Shown: piece after piece, positions 45,724-55,065 of the stretch | Numbering within the stretch: the stretch's first letter is position 1 | Layout: the number at the start of each line of letters is the position of its first letter | DNA from: Sporomusaceae bacterium FL31 | GTDB lineage: Bacteria; Bacillota; Negativicutes; DSM-1736; Dendrosporobacteraceae | Length of the DNA: 64,000 nucleotides | Reading direction: 5' to 3' | Assembly (NCBI GenBank): GCA_003990955.1 | Contig: BIFV01000011.1 | Location: 55,606 to 119,605, forward strand | Notes under the pieces: model-generated | Told to the model about the DNA's origin: nothing | The model's input: the letters and a program-made list of their open reading frames with translations, nothing else | Databases searched by the model: none | Made by a program: the position numbers and the translations under genes

Positions 45724-47562
45724 TTATGCCCCCGTTTGCTTTCCACGATTCTTTTTTAATGCTTCCAGGAGATCAGCCGGTGTCATTCGTGTACCCCAGG
45801 TCGTTTTCCAGAATGTAACCCAGGCAATGGGCATTTGCCAAAGCAGTACCGCTTCGTAATACAAGCAAAACCATAATCCATAGATCCAAGTTGAACTTTT
45901 TCTGAGCAGTAACTGCGTCATACTCATCAACAGTGCCATTAATGCAATGCCAATGATAAAGGTAATTGGAAATACCCGGTGCGTGATCGGGATATAAAGC
46001 AAATTATACAGTACGATAATTGGAGCCAACAGCGGCACCAGTACCCCCATATAAAAAGACAGTGCCATAAACGGTTCTTTTTTCCACATGAAGCTGGCTG
46101 CAATAAGTGATTCCCTCAACCACGAGCGCTTCCAACGCATTTGCTGCTTCAAAAAAATTCGATGATTGTTTGGCACAATGGTATTACAGATTGCCGTATC
46201 CTGATAACCAGTCCGATGTTTTCGCAGGATAAAGTTGGTCATACTGCGATCATCACCAAACGTTGCCTTCTCGCCCAGAAATGTTTGGCTTAACCAGGGC
46301 TCCATGAATTGAAGAACTAGATCTTTGCGATAACAGGAAAGTGGTCCGGATAAACAGGTAACGGCATCAAAATAACTTTCAGCCGCTTTCATAATCCGAA
46401 AGGCAATATAATAGCGCACAGCCTGCATTTTGGTAAGAGCATTGGTGTAAGTATTGGCAACATCAGTTCGCCCAGATACTCCACCCATCTGATTGTCTTT
46501 AAATGGCTGAACAAGATTGCGAATAGCAAAAGGATCTAAAAAGCTGTCTGAGTCCACAAAGACTACCAATTCATGCTTTGCCATCAAAGTCCCTCTGGCC
46601 AACGCCTCACGTTTACCGGCATTTTGCTCCTGCCGGACATAATGCAGCCTGGTGGAAATCTCATAGCGCGCTTCACGGATTTTTAGTTCATCAGCAAACT
46701 GCTGAATTTTTGCAAACGATTGATCTGTCGAACTGTCATCGACTACAATAACTTCCAGCTTATCAATTGGATAATCCTGATTGACGCAGCCAGCAATCGT
46801 TTTTTGAATCCATTCTTCTTCGTTAAAACAAGGAATAATGATCGTGACTCCCGGAGTAAAGTCCTTATCAATGGGAACAGGGCGGTAAAAAGAGCCAAAC
46901 AGATAACGAGTGAGCAAAAAAGTTGCCGCGATAATGCTATAGAGATATAAAGCCTTATTGAATTTAAAGTACAGAACGCTTTCCGCCCGCATGAGCAAAA
47001 TACAAGCGGTAATAAAGAACAGAAACAAAGAGGCAGCCGATAGCATATACCAGTTTTTCTTTTTCGCTGCGTATTGAGCCAGTGATTGTAAAAACGTGAC
47101 TCCGCACACAGTTTCCCCAGTAACATTCTGGGCAGAACGGATATACTTAGCCCCAACATTCACACTCATCTCATAGCCTTCCGGCATAGTGCCAGGTGCA
47201 ATGACAAACTTAAGCTGGATTCCTACTGCCCGGCTCAAATCCCGGGCAATCTCTGGTGATACTTCCAGCAACATACCGGTCGTTGAGATATCAACACCCT
47301 TGCCATGGCATTTTACCGTCTTATCATCAGTAACATATTGAATCTCAACAGCATAATCCACTAAATAGCGTTTGCCCATTTTTTCATGTTCAATCAAACT
47401 GGCGAACTCATCCTCATTGCCTTTTACCCGACGCCGGTCGATATTGGTACGCAGGCCTTCTTTATCGGGCACGTTCGAAAGCAGCCTGCGATCAGGCTTG
47501 TCAACAAGCAAAATGTCGGTTTCTTCTTCTTTTATTTCCTGCTGAAACAGCTTATTCATCAT
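45724..47562 (-). CDS. PilZ-GT2 processive polysaccharide synthase (612 aa)
   Basis: PilZ domain (about 55-165) with DISTTGM (91-97), the c-di-GMP DxSxxG motif; the arginine motif reads KMGKR and so looks weakened. Two membrane helices, then a GT2 domain with VDDSSTD, VFVDSDS, TFGDDRSMTNF and QQMRWKRSW, the D, DxD, D, QxxRW set of hyaluronan/chitin/PNAG-type synthases, then four to five helices. Polymerises and exports a sugar chain through the inner membrane. ATG 47562 has AGGA 6 nt upstream; ATG 47637 gives a longer form without a clear ribosome site. Core of the exopolysaccharide operon. Confidence 0.9.
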   Translation of the reverse strand: MMNKLFQQEIKEEETDILLVDKPDRRLLSNVPDKEGLRTNIDRRRVKGNEDEFASLIEHEKMGKRYLVDYAVEIQYVTDDKTVKCHGKGVDISTTGMLLEVSPEIARDLSRAVGIQLKFVIAPGTMPEGYEMSVNVGAKYIRSAQNVTGETVCGVTFLQSLAQYAAKKKNWYMLSAASLFLFFITACILLMRAESVLYFKFNKALYLYSIIAATFLLTRYLFGSFYRPVPIDKDFTPGVTIIIPCFNEEEWIQKTIAGCVNQDYPIDKLEVIVVDDSSTDQSFAKIQQFADELKIREARYEISTRLHYVRQEQNAGKREALARGTLMAKHELVVFVDSDSFLDPFAIRNLVQPFKDNQMGGVSGRTDVANTYTNALTKMQAVRYYIAFRIMKAAESYFDAVTCLSGPLSCYRKDLVLQFMEPWLSQTFLGEKATFGDDRSMTNFILRKHRTGYQDTAICNTIVPNNHRIFLKQQMRWKRSWLRESLIAASFMWKKEPFMALSFYMGVLVPLLAPIIVLYNLLYIPITHRVFPITFIIGIALMALLMSMTQLLLRKSSTWIYGLWFCLYYEAVLLWQMPIAWVTFWKTTWGTRMTPADLLEALKKNRGKQTGA

Positions 47563-47660
47563 CCACTTTCCTGCCCTTTCTGCACCGCTAGCTAAAGCAG
47601 CCTCTTGTCCTGTATCAAACGACACAGTCTGGTGCATCTAAACTTATCCACAGCTAGAAT

Positions 47661-50276
47661 TTACGGATTTTTCCCCTGCATTTGTGAATATCCATCGACT
47701 AAATAATCAGAGAGTCTACCCACCTTAAACTTAGAAGGGTCAGAATCGGGTTTGGCTTCATTAGCCGTCAGTAAGATATCTAAAGCCAAAGGTGTATAAA
47801 CAACGGCATCTCCCATATGCATGACCAAGACCGCCCCTTTTTGTACTTCCCCAGTTTTGGTATAAATACCGGCTTTCATGGTCCTCACAAGCTGAGGAAC
47901 ACTGGCAGCTTTATAATCATAGGTGCTGCACGAACCTGAAATAATATACTCATAACCTGTCTCAAATAATGCTTCCGCACCCATCTTACTAATGGCCAGT
48001 GTTGGCGGCCGGAAAAATTTAGTCAGAGCAGGTTTACCATTGACGGTTACATCGCCGGCAACAGACAACAGTTTTTGGTAGGATGTCGCCAGTTCCTGAG
48101 CATACTCTTCTTGATTCTGAGTAGCTACTTGTTTGCCTGTTTGATTATCCCGTATCACCATAGGCTTGTGTTTATCAGAATGGGCGCCGATTTCATGGCC
48201 TTCCATGGTAATAGCCCGAAGCAAATTAGGATTATTGAGTACATGGTTAGTCAGGATAAAAAATGTTCCTGATACGTGATGTTTGCGCAAAACATACAAA
48301 ATTTTATTGATTGCTGCATCGGTTCCCCAATCATCAAACGTAAGAAAAATAACATTCTCTTTAGTACGGATGAGTCCGCTGGTATCAAGCCGACGGGCTT
48401 CCATCTTGGAAAAACCAAGCATACGGTCTTCATAAGTAACATCAGCATTGCCAATATAGCGGTGAGAAAGTTCGTTCAAAAAATCGTGCTGACCAACTTT
48501 AATCCGTGAATCCTGCCTCAACCGAGCTGGAACTTTTGCCAAATCAACCGGATATTGATACAGCAATTGCGTATGACTGAGAACCTCGCCAACAGGCTTA
48601 ATCACATACTGTGATCTATTCTTCGGGTTATTGACCGGGTTGTCAAAAGTAGTAGCATAAGCAATATTGTCAACCTTTTGTAATTTAACAGCTTCCAGTA
48701 ATGCCCCCAGCAAGCTATCATTTGTATAATAATCCATGCGGAAATGAATGATTTGACCGCGCGCCAGCGAAACCACCGATTTGCCAAATATCTCAGCCAT
48801 AACCTGGTCGGCGGAAGTATAATCTTTGTGTTTGCTTTGAACAATATTGACAGCCTGACCAATCAGCTTGCAGCCTGTAGCAGCCACTGCTTCTTTTGCA
48901 GAATCAGTAACCGTGCCCCATGGTTGTTTAACTAAATTAACTGCCACCCCAAACTGCTCTTGCAGGTTCTTACGGCAGCGAAGAATCATGTCGCGGGTTT
49001 CCTCGGCCGTCTCGCCTTCTTTCGGCCTAATAGCAATACCGATTTCATGACCATGACCAATGATTTTGCGTAGTGTCCCTGGATAACGCTGCATTTCTAC
49101 TTCAGCCACAAAAAATGTCGCTTTAATCCCAAGACGATGCAATCGATCCAGAACGTCGTTTACCACTGCCTCATTGGCTAGCCCTCCGAAGGTAAACGAA
49201 AGCGCTGGCTCAATTGTTGAAATCACTTTAATTTCCTGCGCATGATCCGTCACCGCCTCAGCCGCATGAGCAGTCCGGATACTGAATAAGGACTCGATCT
49301 GCTCAAATATCAAGGCAACGTAGCCAGTTAAAACGCTTGAAACGGTTTGTGTCTCATGACGAGTTGTTTGAATACTCCTGGGAAGCTTACTGCTTGCTGC
49401 AAAATCTTCCACATAGACTGTTGCTAGATTAGCCTTTTTTAAAGTAAGTAGGAGGTTTTCAATTGCAATAACAATTTCCTTTTCACCAGTTTCTACCGGT
49501 GCGGGTAGGACTTTTAAACCCGGTTGCTTGTCAACTGCCGGCTTTTTATCGGTTTGGCCCTGCTCATACTGAATCGGATCAACATTCGCTTTCAGCTTAA
49601 GCGAAATAATACTGCCTGGCTTAATGCTGCTAACAGCTGCCGCTGCCGCCTGTTGGGAATTGAGCTGCTTGCTAGTAAAAAAAACATCACTCTTCACTAC
49701 GCTGTTAAAACCGGCAGCCTTAGCGACTTGTAACAATTGATCAGTATAGACGGTCTCATTGCATTTAAGGAAATTAGGTCCTTGATCAGTGGTGACTTTT
49801 ATAATTTTTTGAGCCCGGCAAAAATCGGTTACGACTCGCTCTATCGGCAGTGTCTCCATGTGAGTCAAACCCACTAACGTATAGTTTTCAATTTTATGAC
49901 CGGCTTTTTTGATATTTACAACGGTTTGCGGATCTTCGGCAGCTTGCATTCCATCAACAAAAAACGTCGCCTTAGCCTGATATTTCGCCAGCAAATCCAA
50001 AATTTGCTGGATGGTCGTACGATCTGTTAAACCATCAAAAGTCAGAGCAATTTGCTGCTGTTGTCTGCTATCGCGGGTAATAACGCCTGCTTTCTCCTGA
50101 CTGTTTTTTAACTGCGTTAGTGCTTGAGCAATCTCCACATCCGCATTGTAGGAACTCCTGCCGTCGGTAATATTTTGAGCATCACGTCCTGTTGGCGTTG
50201 ATAAAAAATTTTTGGTTAGCATCACGCCGACAAGACAGATGATAATCAATAACAATGAAATTACCCAACGTTTCAT
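47661..50276 (-). CDS. Triple NodB polysaccharide deacetylase (871 aa)
   Basis: N-terminal anchor or signal (about 4-21), then three NodB barrels: about 75-240 (IALTFDGLTDRTTI), about 370-550 (LSFTFGGLANEAVV) and about 650-850 (IFLTFDDWGTDAAI). Only the third has the metal triad: TFDDW plus HSDKH, and also FFRPPTLA. The first two have lost one Asp and the HxxxH pair. The third should remove N-acetyl groups from the growing chain; the first two may hold it. Second-to-third gene of the exopolysaccharide operon, 18 bp from the dehydrogenase gene. Confidence 0.85.
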   Translation of the reverse strand: MKRWVISLLLIIICLVGVMLTKNFLSTPTGRDAQNITDGRSSYNADVEIAQALTQLKNSQEKAGVITRDSRQQQQIALTFDGLTDRTTIQQILDLLAKYQAKATFFVDGMQAAEDPQTVVNIKKAGHKIENYTLVGLTHMETLPIERVVTDFCRAQKIIKVTTDQGPNFLKCNETVYTDQLLQVAKAAGFNSVVKSDVFFTSKQLNSQQAAAAAVSSIKPGSIISLKLKANVDPIQYEQGQTDKKPAVDKQPGLKVLPAPVETGEKEIVIAIENLLLTLKKANLATVYVEDFAASSKLPRSIQTTRHETQTVSSVLTGYVALIFEQIESLFSIRTAHAAEAVTDHAQEIKVISTIEPALSFTFGGLANEAVVNDVLDRLHRLGIKATFFVAEVEMQRYPGTLRKIIGHGHEIGIAIRPKEGETAEETRDMILRCRKNLQEQFGVAVNLVKQPWGTVTDSAKEAVAATGCKLIGQAVNIVQSKHKDYTSADQVMAEIFGKSVVSLARGQIIHFRMDYYTNDSLLGALLEAVKLQKVDNIAYATTFDNPVNNPKNRSQYVIKPVGEVLSHTQLLYQYPVDLAKVPARLRQDSRIKVGQHDFLNELSHRYIGNADVTYEDRMLGFSKMEARRLDTSGLIRTKENVIFLTFDDWGTDAAINKILYVLRKHHVSGTFFILTNHVLNNPNLLRAITMEGHEIGAHSDKHKPMVIRDNQTGKQVATQNQEEYAQELATSYQKLLSVAGDVTVNGKPALTKFFRPPTLAISKMGAEALFETGYEYIISGSCSTYDYKAASVPQLVRTMKAGIYTKTGEVQKGAVLVMHMGDAVVYTPLALDILLTANEAKPDSDPSKFKVGRLSDYLVDGYSQMQGKNP

Positions 50277-50294
50277 AACATCCCTCCTTCCCGA

Positions 50295-51629
50295 TCAAAG
50301 GCTCCAATAATAATAACCTTGTTCTTTGAGGCTCTTATGGTCAAAGATATTCTTAATATCCAGCAAAACATGTTTGGACTGCTTTTGCCTAGGCTTAAAC
50401 ATCTTCACTAAATCGGCGGATTGTAAAGCTTTAAATTGTTGATGAGCAACCAGAAATACCAAACAGTCGGCATCTTGAACTGCGCTTAATGCTACAGGCT
50501 CGACACCAAATTCTGCTTTGAATTCCTTTTCATTGACAACCGGATCGACCACTTTGACGTTAATGCCATAGGTAGCCAGTTGCTTACAAACATCCACCGC
50601 TTTAGAGTTTCGCATATCCGGACAATCTTCTTTAAACGTTATTCCCATAATATAGATATTGGCGTGTTTAACGTTAATATCCGCCTGAATCATTCTTTTA
50701 ATTAAATTATCGCTGACAAACACGGCCATATTGTCGTTAATCTTACGGCCGGCGGCCATAATCTGCGAATGATAGCCCAGCCGTTCGGCTTGATAAATAA
50801 AATAGTATGGATCTATACCAATGCAATGGCCGCCAACCAAACCTGGATAAAAGCCTAATGCGTTCCATTTAATATTCATGGCATCAACGACTTCTTTGGT
50901 ATTGATTCCCACACGATCGAATACCATCGAGAGTTCGTTCATAAAAGCGATGTTAATATCACGCTGAGCATTTTCAGCCAGCTTAGCCGCTTCTGCTACT
51001 TTGATACTCGGAGCCTGATAAACACCGGCATGAATAATAAGTTCATAAATTGCTGCAATATTGGCAACAGCTTCGTCATCGACTCCAGATACAATCTTCC
51101 GAATATTTTCAAGCTTATGGATTTTATCACCAGGGTTAATTCGCTCGGGAGAATAGCCGACTTTAAAGTCCACCCCGCATTTCAGCCCGGATTCCTGCTC
51201 TAAAATCGGCAAGCAGACTTCTTCGGTAACACCGGGATACACCGTAGATTCAAATACAACAATGGTACCGCGCGTTAAATTGCGGCCAATTAATGCACTA
51301 ACATTGATCACAGGATTTAAATTGGGTGTCTTATCACTATTGACCGGCGTTGGCACAGCAACAATGATGACTTTGGCTTCTCTAAGCCTTGCCGGATCAG
51401 TTGTAAATTCCAACGAAGTACTGCTGAGTTTCTCGCTTCCGATCTCCTGAGTACGGTCAATCCCCTGCTTGTAGTCAGCAATTTTCCCTTCATCAATATC
51501 AAATCCCAGCGTTTTGACTTGATCGGCAAAGGCGACAGCAACCGTTAGACCCACATACCCCAGTCCTACGACCGCTAAATATTCACTTTTATCCTTTATA
51601 CTTTCAAATACTGCTAAATTCATTATCAT
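50295..51629 (-). CDS. UDP-N-acetylhexosamine 6-dehydrogenase, TviB/WbpA type (444 aa)
   Basis: NAD-binding VVGLGYVGLTVAVAFAD, then VPTPVNSDKTPNL, FESTVYPGVTEE, YSPERINPGD and the catalytic Cys in GGHCIGIDPYY; the C-terminal domain has GITFKEDCPDMRNSK. Oxidises C6 of a UDP-N-acetylhexosamine to the uronic acid, so the polymer may contain an N-acetylhexosaminuronic acid. The start could be ATG 51629 or 51623. Follows the outer-membrane protein gene by 11 bp. Confidence 0.92.
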   Translation of the reverse strand: MIMNLAVFESIKDKSEYLAVVGLGYVGLTVAVAFADQVKTLGFDIDEGKIADYKQGIDRTQEIGSEKLSSTSLEFTTDPARLREAKVIIVAVPTPVNSDKTPNLNPVINVSALIGRNLTRGTIVVFESTVYPGVTEEVCLPILEQESGLKCGVDFKVGYSPERINPGDKIHKLENIRKIVSGVDDEAVANIAAIYELIIHAGVYQAPSIKVAEAAKLAENAQRDINIAFMNELSMVFDRVGINTKEVVDAMNIKWNALGFYPGLVGGHCIGIDPYYFIYQAERLGYHSQIMAAGRKINDNMAVFVSDNLIKRMIQADINVKHANIYIMGITFKEDCPDMRNSKAVDVCKQLATYGINVKVVDPVVNEKEFKAEFGVEPVALSAVQDADCLVFLVAHQQFKALQSADLVKMFKPRQKQSKHVLLDIKNIFDHKSLKEQGYYYWSL

Positions 51630-51640
51630 TCACCCGCTTC

Positions 51641-53104
51641 TTAAAAATAATAAGTCAGTTGATTCCACCAGGTTGTGGACGTCCCTCCGGTAATGTGGTC
51701 TTTTAAATCGTAATATTCAATACCTGCAACAAAGTTCTCGGCAAGTGTATAGTTCATTCCTAGTCCAAAGCCTTTGAATCCTTGCATTGATCCACCCTTT
51801 CCATTCATTCCATGGACAATGTAGGTTCCTCTCGGCTGATTATAATATTTTGCAAAGACCCCATAAGTACCTGGCCGCCATGTTTTTAAATCACCATAGT
51901 TTAAATGAAACACATACCCTGTACTAGCCCCTTTGCTATCTTTCAAACTAGAATCCAATACCATAGCCCCTATACCAAAATTACTGAAATTATAGGTTCC
52001 GCCCAGAGTACGAATGGTATTGTATAAACCATCAGACATCCGATAATGATAAATGGCGGCTTCCACATCATAATCATAATCTTCATAGCGTGCCGCAATA
52101 ATCGCAGTTTCTTTTGTTTCATCGGTTTTCCCATAACTAGCCGTATACTTCACCGGGCCATTAAATACAGCCCGAATGCCGGCAAAATCGCTGTCATAGA
52201 TATTTCCTCCTGCCATCAGATAGCCAAAAGATCCAGCAGTTAACATGCTTGTGCCTGATCTTCCAGCAACATAAAACCGTGAAAAATTAAATTCATTATT
52301 ATAATTCGATATATTCCTTTGTCCCTCAAACATCCCATAGGCACGCCAATCTTGTTTCAATGCGGTGTCAAAAGCGAGGCGGGCTCGAATGCCGGTTGAA
52401 TCCCTGTCTAATGGACCAGACCCATTATTGATGGCATAATGAGCACGAAGTTCTCCATCAATATTGACTTTGTTGTCTTGTTGCTTGCTACGATCACCCA
52501 CATGCGTCAATTCCTCAATCAAGCCCGCATAGGTTTCAGGAGCAAGATCTGCTGGAGGAGCACTTGCTTTTGGCTCTACAGCCGTTGTGGAATTCAGTTT
52601 TGCTATTCCGGTTGTTTCAATATCAGCATTGTTTCGCAGCATACCGGATTGATTAGAACCAGCAAGTGATTTGCTGGTAACAGGATCTTCATTCGTTATG
52701 ATCTGAGTTGTAAGCAGGGCCATTTTATAAGCAAACTCTGCCTTGGCATTCTCAACATCCAAATTCGGCGCATTAATGATTTTTGTTGTGATTTGGGCCA
52801 TCTCATAGCTAAACTCTTTGCTTTTGCTGCTAGGTATCAGTGGCAGCATTTTTGCTGTAGCTTGTGCCATTGCATAAGTAAATTCGACCTTAAACTTATC
52901 GGTATTTGTGGTTGGGACGGCAATAACTTTTGCTGTGATCTGAGCCATCTCATAGGCAAAATTAGCGTTTAATTGATCTTTTTCCACAGCCGCAAAACTA
53001 TTCTCAGCTTTAAGCACAGTTGAAGCATACGCTACGTTTCCAACCTTATCAGATATACCGATTGCCGTGACCATCGCAACCAATACTATGTAAGACTTTT
53101 TCAC
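51641..53104 (-). CDS. Outer-membrane beta-barrel with N-terminal helical repeats (487 aa)
   Basis: Signal peptide (VKKSYIVLVAMVTAIG, cleavage near VAYAS). Then four helical repeats of the form F-x-Y-x-M-A-x-x-T-x-K/Q-hydrophobic (about 49-135), a Pro-rich linker and a beta-barrel of alternating aromatic strands (about 210-487) ending in LTYYF, the terminal Phe of outer-membrane proteins. The start is GTG 53104 (GGTGA 8 nt upstream). First gene of the exopolysaccharide operon, so an export pore is plausible. No SLH domain is seen, unlike OmpM porins. A general porin co-opted into the operon is the alternative. Confidence 0.82.
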   Translation of the reverse strand: MKKSYIVLVAMVTAIGISDKVGNVAYASTVLKAENSFAAVEKDQLNANFAYEMAQITAKVIAVPTTNTDKFKVEFTYAMAQATAKMLPLIPSSKSKEFSYEMAQITTKIINAPNLDVENAKAEFAYKMALLTTQIITNEDPVTSKSLAGSNQSGMLRNNADIETTGIAKLNSTTAVEPKASAPPADLAPETYAGLIEELTHVGDRSKQQDNKVNIDGELRAHYAINNGSGPLDRDSTGIRARLAFDTALKQDWRAYGMFEGQRNISNYNNEFNFSRFYVAGRSGTSMLTAGSFGYLMAGGNIYDSDFAGIRAVFNGPVKYTASYGKTDETKETAIIAARYEDYDYDVEAAIYHYRMSDGLYNTIRTLGGTYNFSNFGIGAMVLDSSLKDSKGASTGYVFHLNYGDLKTWRPGTYGVFAKYYNQPRGTYIVHGMNGKGGSMQGFKGFGLGMNYTLAENFVAGIEYYDLKDHITGGTSTTWWNQLTYYF

Positions 53105-53238
53105 TTGAATATTCACCGCCCTGAAAGTATCTCTTGAAAAACTGCAGATGGTTATCTGTTACTGGAACTTGTACCTAACTCTTTCCGGAGAAACTTTTTA
53201 ACCGAATAGTTTTATGACATAACTACTATTATTCCGAT

Positions 53239-53288
53239 AAAAATTACCTGGCTGCATTTGTTACTTTACATTTAAATGCAACCAGGTA
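53239..53288 (-). terminator. Expression-platform terminator of riboswitch copy B
   Basis: Minus strand ACCTGGTTGCATTT pairs with AAATGCAGCCAGGT, then AATTTTT. It shares its 5' arm with the 3' strand of the aptamer. Confidence 0.75.
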
Positions 53289-53360
53289 TCATAGACGAAA
53301 CACCCTTAGATCCATCGCTTTATTTCACTTCTGTCCTGAAAAGCGGGCACCTATGTCTTT
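53278..53360 (-). promoter_or_regulatory. Divergent c-di-GMP-I-like riboswitch, copy B
   Basis: Aligns with copy A along its length: AAAGCGATGGATCTAAGG and TCTATGATACCTGGTTGC match, and AGGT/ACCT replaces the GGCAA/TTGCC bases of copy A. The GAAA tetraloop is lost and the core reads GAAATAAAGC in place of GACGCAAAGC, so ligand binding may be lost or changed. Confidence 0.55.
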
Positions 53361-53555
53361 TAGCATATTTGCGCTATATGTTATAAACCTCTTCCTGAAT
53401 GTCCTTTATTCAAAATTCGGGTAAAAACTTAACAACACCAAGCAGAATTAGCAGCCAAATTACATTGTGTTTAGTCACTTATACAAAAGGCCTTGACCAC
53501 TGGCACAATTCTTCAAAGAATTCAATTCCTCAAAATTAACTATAAGGTTTTAGAT

Positions 53556-53600
53556 AAAAATTGCCTGGCTGCACGAAACACTAACATGCAACCAGGCAAT
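53556..53600 (-). terminator. Expression-platform terminator of riboswitch copy A
   Basis: Minus strand TTGCCTGGTTGCA pairs with TGCAGCCAGGCAA, then TTTTT. The 5' arm is the 3' strand of the aptamer, so ligand binding should prevent termination. Confidence 0.8.
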
Positions 53601-53680
53601 CATAGACGGAAACAACCATCCTTAGACCCATAGCTTTGCGTCGCTTCTTTTCAGAAGGTTTGCCACCTTATACTTTTAAG
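53588..53680 (-). promoter_or_regulatory. c-di-GMP-I (GEMM-I) riboswitch, copy A
   Basis: On the minus strand: GGCAAACC, a CTTCT-GAAA-AGAAG hairpin with the GNRA tetraloop, GACGCAAAGC, then GGGTCTAAGG (tetraloop receptor) and CTATGATTGCCTGGTTGC. These are the conserved blocks of the class in the right order. An overlapping terminator suggests an on-switch. It is the first of two modules in the leader of the exopolysaccharide operon. Confidence 0.87.
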
Positions 53681-53754
53681 ATGATATTCGCGTTATTTAA
53701 AAGAATTCCTGCATAATTATGTCGTCTTTTGAAGATTTAGGATATGCAATAGAA

Positions 53755-53905
53755 TGCCTCCTACGAAGAGCCGTAAGCAGCTGAATCGGCAACTTTCAAG
53801 TAGCGAATTACCTCTACCAAGGTTACGGCCCGAATATCGAAAGCATCTTCAATGGTATTTTAAAACATATTAACTAAAATGGCTCCATAGCCGACATCCA
53901 AGCAT
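53755..53905 (-). pseudogene. Possible decayed coding remnant
   Basis: One minus-strand frame reads as protein-like text (EDAFDIRAVTLVEVIRYLK) but is broken by stops on both sides and has no start. No family recognised. It fills part of the 300-bp gap between yihY and the riboswitch, where no clear promoter was found. Confidence 0.22.
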
Positions 53906-53976
53906 TACAAAATACCCCATGTCGAACAAGAACAACTACCCATTGTTGCTTTAAAACACCTTCGCACCATAGCAAC

Positions 53977-54822
53977 TTAACGCTTATCCTTCTTCTCCAA
54001 ATTGCTGCTAATTACGTTTAGTTCACCGCCAAGTAGAAATATTAACGTACTAATGTATAACCAGACGATGAGAGCAAAAACCCCACCTAAACTCCCATAA
54101 ATTAATTCATAACTGCCAAAGTGATTGATGTAGAAAGAAAACACTAAAGAACCCAAGATCCAGCCAAACGTTGTAAACAAAGTACCCACGATAATATTAT
54201 TGAAATTCAAACGTCTATTAGGTAAATATCGATACATTAAATAAAAGGTGACGATCATTAAGATAAGCGAAAGGGCGTATCTTAAAAATGTCCAGACGGT
54301 ATAGAATAATGTTTTGGCTCCAACTAAATCAAATATATAAGACCCAATAATCCGCCCTAATACTAACATAAAAAATGAAGATATGATGATTCCGGTCAAG
54401 CCGATTACCGACATAAGTGCTATAATGATAAGCTTAATGAAGCTTCGATTTTCTTTTACACCATAGGAATGATTAAGGCCTCTTATTATAGCCGCCATTC
54501 CGCGAGAAGCTGCCCAAAGACTTCCGAGCATCCCTAAAACTAAAATAGTCGTACTTTTAGCTTCCAGCGTCTGTACTAAGATATTATTAACCACAAGAGC
54601 CGAACCCTGAGGAAGAATTAGACTGAGATTCGAAGTTAACAATCGATTGGGAATAGGAGTAAAACTCAATAGATTGATCAGAAAAAATAGAAAAGGGAAA
54701 AAAGCTAATATTAAATAATAGGACACCTGGGCACTCATAGCCGCCAAATCGTCATCTTTATATCGAAATACTAATTGCTTGATATATTGATATACAGTTA
54801 AACTTTGTATCACTTTAAACAT
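53977..54822 (-). CDS. YihY/BrkB family membrane protein (281 aa)
   Basis: Six helices with the family opening KDDDLAAMSAQVSYYLILAFFPFLFFL and the LWAASRGMAAIIRGLNHSY stretch, ending with ALIVWLYISTLIFLLGGELN. Function in the family is unknown (not RNase BN). The start is ATG 54822, since GGAG lies 9 nt before it. Confidence 0.88.
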   Translation of the reverse strand: MFKVIQSLTVYQYIKQLVFRYKDDDLAAMSAQVSYYLILAFFPFLFFLINLLSFTPIPNRLLTSNLSLILPQGSALVVNNILVQTLEAKSTTILVLGMLGSLWAASRGMAAIIRGLNHSYGVKENRSFIKLIIIALMSVIGLTGIIISSFFMLVLGRIIGSYIFDLVGAKTLFYTVWTFLRYALSLILMIVTFYLMYRYLPNRRLNFNNIIVGTLFTTFGWILGSLVFSFYINHFGSYELIYGSLGGVFALIVWLYISTLIFLLGGELNVISSNLEKKDKR

Positions 54823-55065
54823 TTTTACTTTCTCCATTTGAGCAAATTGATTTAAACAGCTTTAATTTCCTTATTCTGGAATAAAAATCAAAAACCTCCT
54901 ATTACGAAAGGTTCTTTCTACAGCGGCCACGGCTTGGCATCATAATCTTGCAGACTTTCAGGCGTGATAATCCCAGCTTTCTTAGATACATCCTTTCTGC
55001 TTGAAGACTAAAACAACACACAGATGATCCTGCCGAAAATAAAAACAAACTGTTACAGATTTTTG

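Noticed and set aside
53239..53600. Insertion-sequence or MITE copies
   Set aside because: The duplicated blocks looked like a repeat family at first, but they align as riboswitch aptamers with overlapping terminators on one strand and lack target duplications.
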